NCBI GenBank assembly: GCA_018647265.1
Contig: JABGTK010000053.1
Location: forward strand, 1-33,732
Reading direction: 5' to 3'
Length of the DNA stretch: 33,732 bases
Source of the DNA: Candidatus Neomarinimicrobiota bacterium
GTDB lineage: Bacteria > Fidelibacterota > Marinisomatia > Marinisomatales > TCS55
The stretch's first letter is position 1. Each line of letters begins with the position of its first letter. The notes under the pieces are model-generated. The model saw only the letters and a list, made by a program, of their open reading frames with translations, did not search any database and had not been told where the DNA came from. A program made the translations under genes and the position numbers. Shown piece by piece: positions 33,512-33,732 of this stretch.

Positions 33512-33708
33512 TTTTTTATTCGCTGTTCTTTATAGTCGTAGTTTGGATCAATATCAATATGTCCGAACAAGTCCAATAATTTAGCCTGTTTTCGCCGTTG
33601 GATATATTCGATCAATGCATCCGTAACGACAGCTTTTTTCGTTTTTTTGTCGCTATTTTTCAAAGCTTCTTCTAACAATTCGTGATCGAGGGCAAGGTTA
33701 GTAGCCAT
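33508..33708 (-). CDS. vapB: VapB-type antitoxin
   Basis: The 66-residue protein is a small basic/acidic antitoxin of the VapB (DUF2191-like) type. An N-terminal part (MATNLALDHELLEEALKNS) looks like a ribbon-helix-helix DNA-binding segment. TKKAVVTDALIEYIQRRKQ continues it, and the end (FGHIDIDPNYDYKEQR) would wrap the toxin. GGAG (33716-33719 on the minus strand) lies eight bases before the ATG. It would bind VapC and repress its own promoter, which lies at or past the right edge of the window. Confidence 0.88.
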   Translation of the reverse strand: MATNLALDHELLEEALKNSDKKTKKAVVTDALIEYIQRRKQAKLLDLFGHIDIDPNYDYKEQRIKK

Positions 33709-33732
33709 AATTATTCTCCATGTATTGTGTAA

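Overview
The window looks like a chromosomal stretch from a Gram-negative bacterium of the FCB (Fibrobacterota-Chlorobiota-Bacteroidota) type; a Marinimicrobia-like (SAR406) lineage is my best guess but is an inference. Outer-membrane lifestyle is supported by lnt (lipoprotein maturation), a PorV/PorQ-like barrel, psd/pssA and a periplasmic HtrA protease. FCB affinity is supported by the batA-batE operon, the PorV/PorQ-like protein and a short DUF5683-like protein. Almost all genes are housekeeping, tightly packed and often overlapping by 1 to 28 bases, so most of the window reads as a few long operons with translational coupling. Several genes use TTG or GTG starts.

Layout. 1-464 (minus): a GNAT acetyltransferase cut by the window edge. 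557-4626: the classical ffh-rpsP-khpA-rimM-trmD-rplS translation/secretion operon, ending in a strong terminator (4647-4672). Ribosomal protein S16 carries a tail of about 200 acidic residues that contains a 45-codon duplication. 4676-11691: an MFS transporter, selA and selB (selenocysteine insertion), and mutS. 11700-11796: an imperfect inverted-repeat element that overlaps the start of a PorV/PorQ-like gene. 12852-13980 (minus): a DUF1330 protein and a short-chain dehydrogenase, separated by a small repeat that can form two alternative hairpins. A divergent promoter region (13981-14120) follows.

14121-22650: yicC-gmk-rpoZ-family 4 UDG-dnaB-rel-ruvX-lnt-DUF5683-like. This run joins RNA turnover, nucleotide supply, transcription, repair, replication and the stringent response. 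22652-27157: ecfT-truA-htrA-psd-pssA-DUF4321-tatA, largely envelope functions, closed by a second strong terminator (27185-27213). 27296-32938: batA-batB-batC-batD-batE plus a SPOR-domain protein, with no moxR or DUF58 gene in front. 33116-33708 (minus): a VapBC toxin-antitoxin pair at the right edge.

I found no rRNA, tRNA, CRISPR array, transposase or prophage gene. No clearly new multi-gene system is visible. The least ordinary items are the S16 tail, the repeat-supplied 5' end of the PorV-like gene, the ecfT gene without ATPases, the MFS start codon sitting directly behind a terminator, and the alternative-hairpin repeat at 13191-13233.
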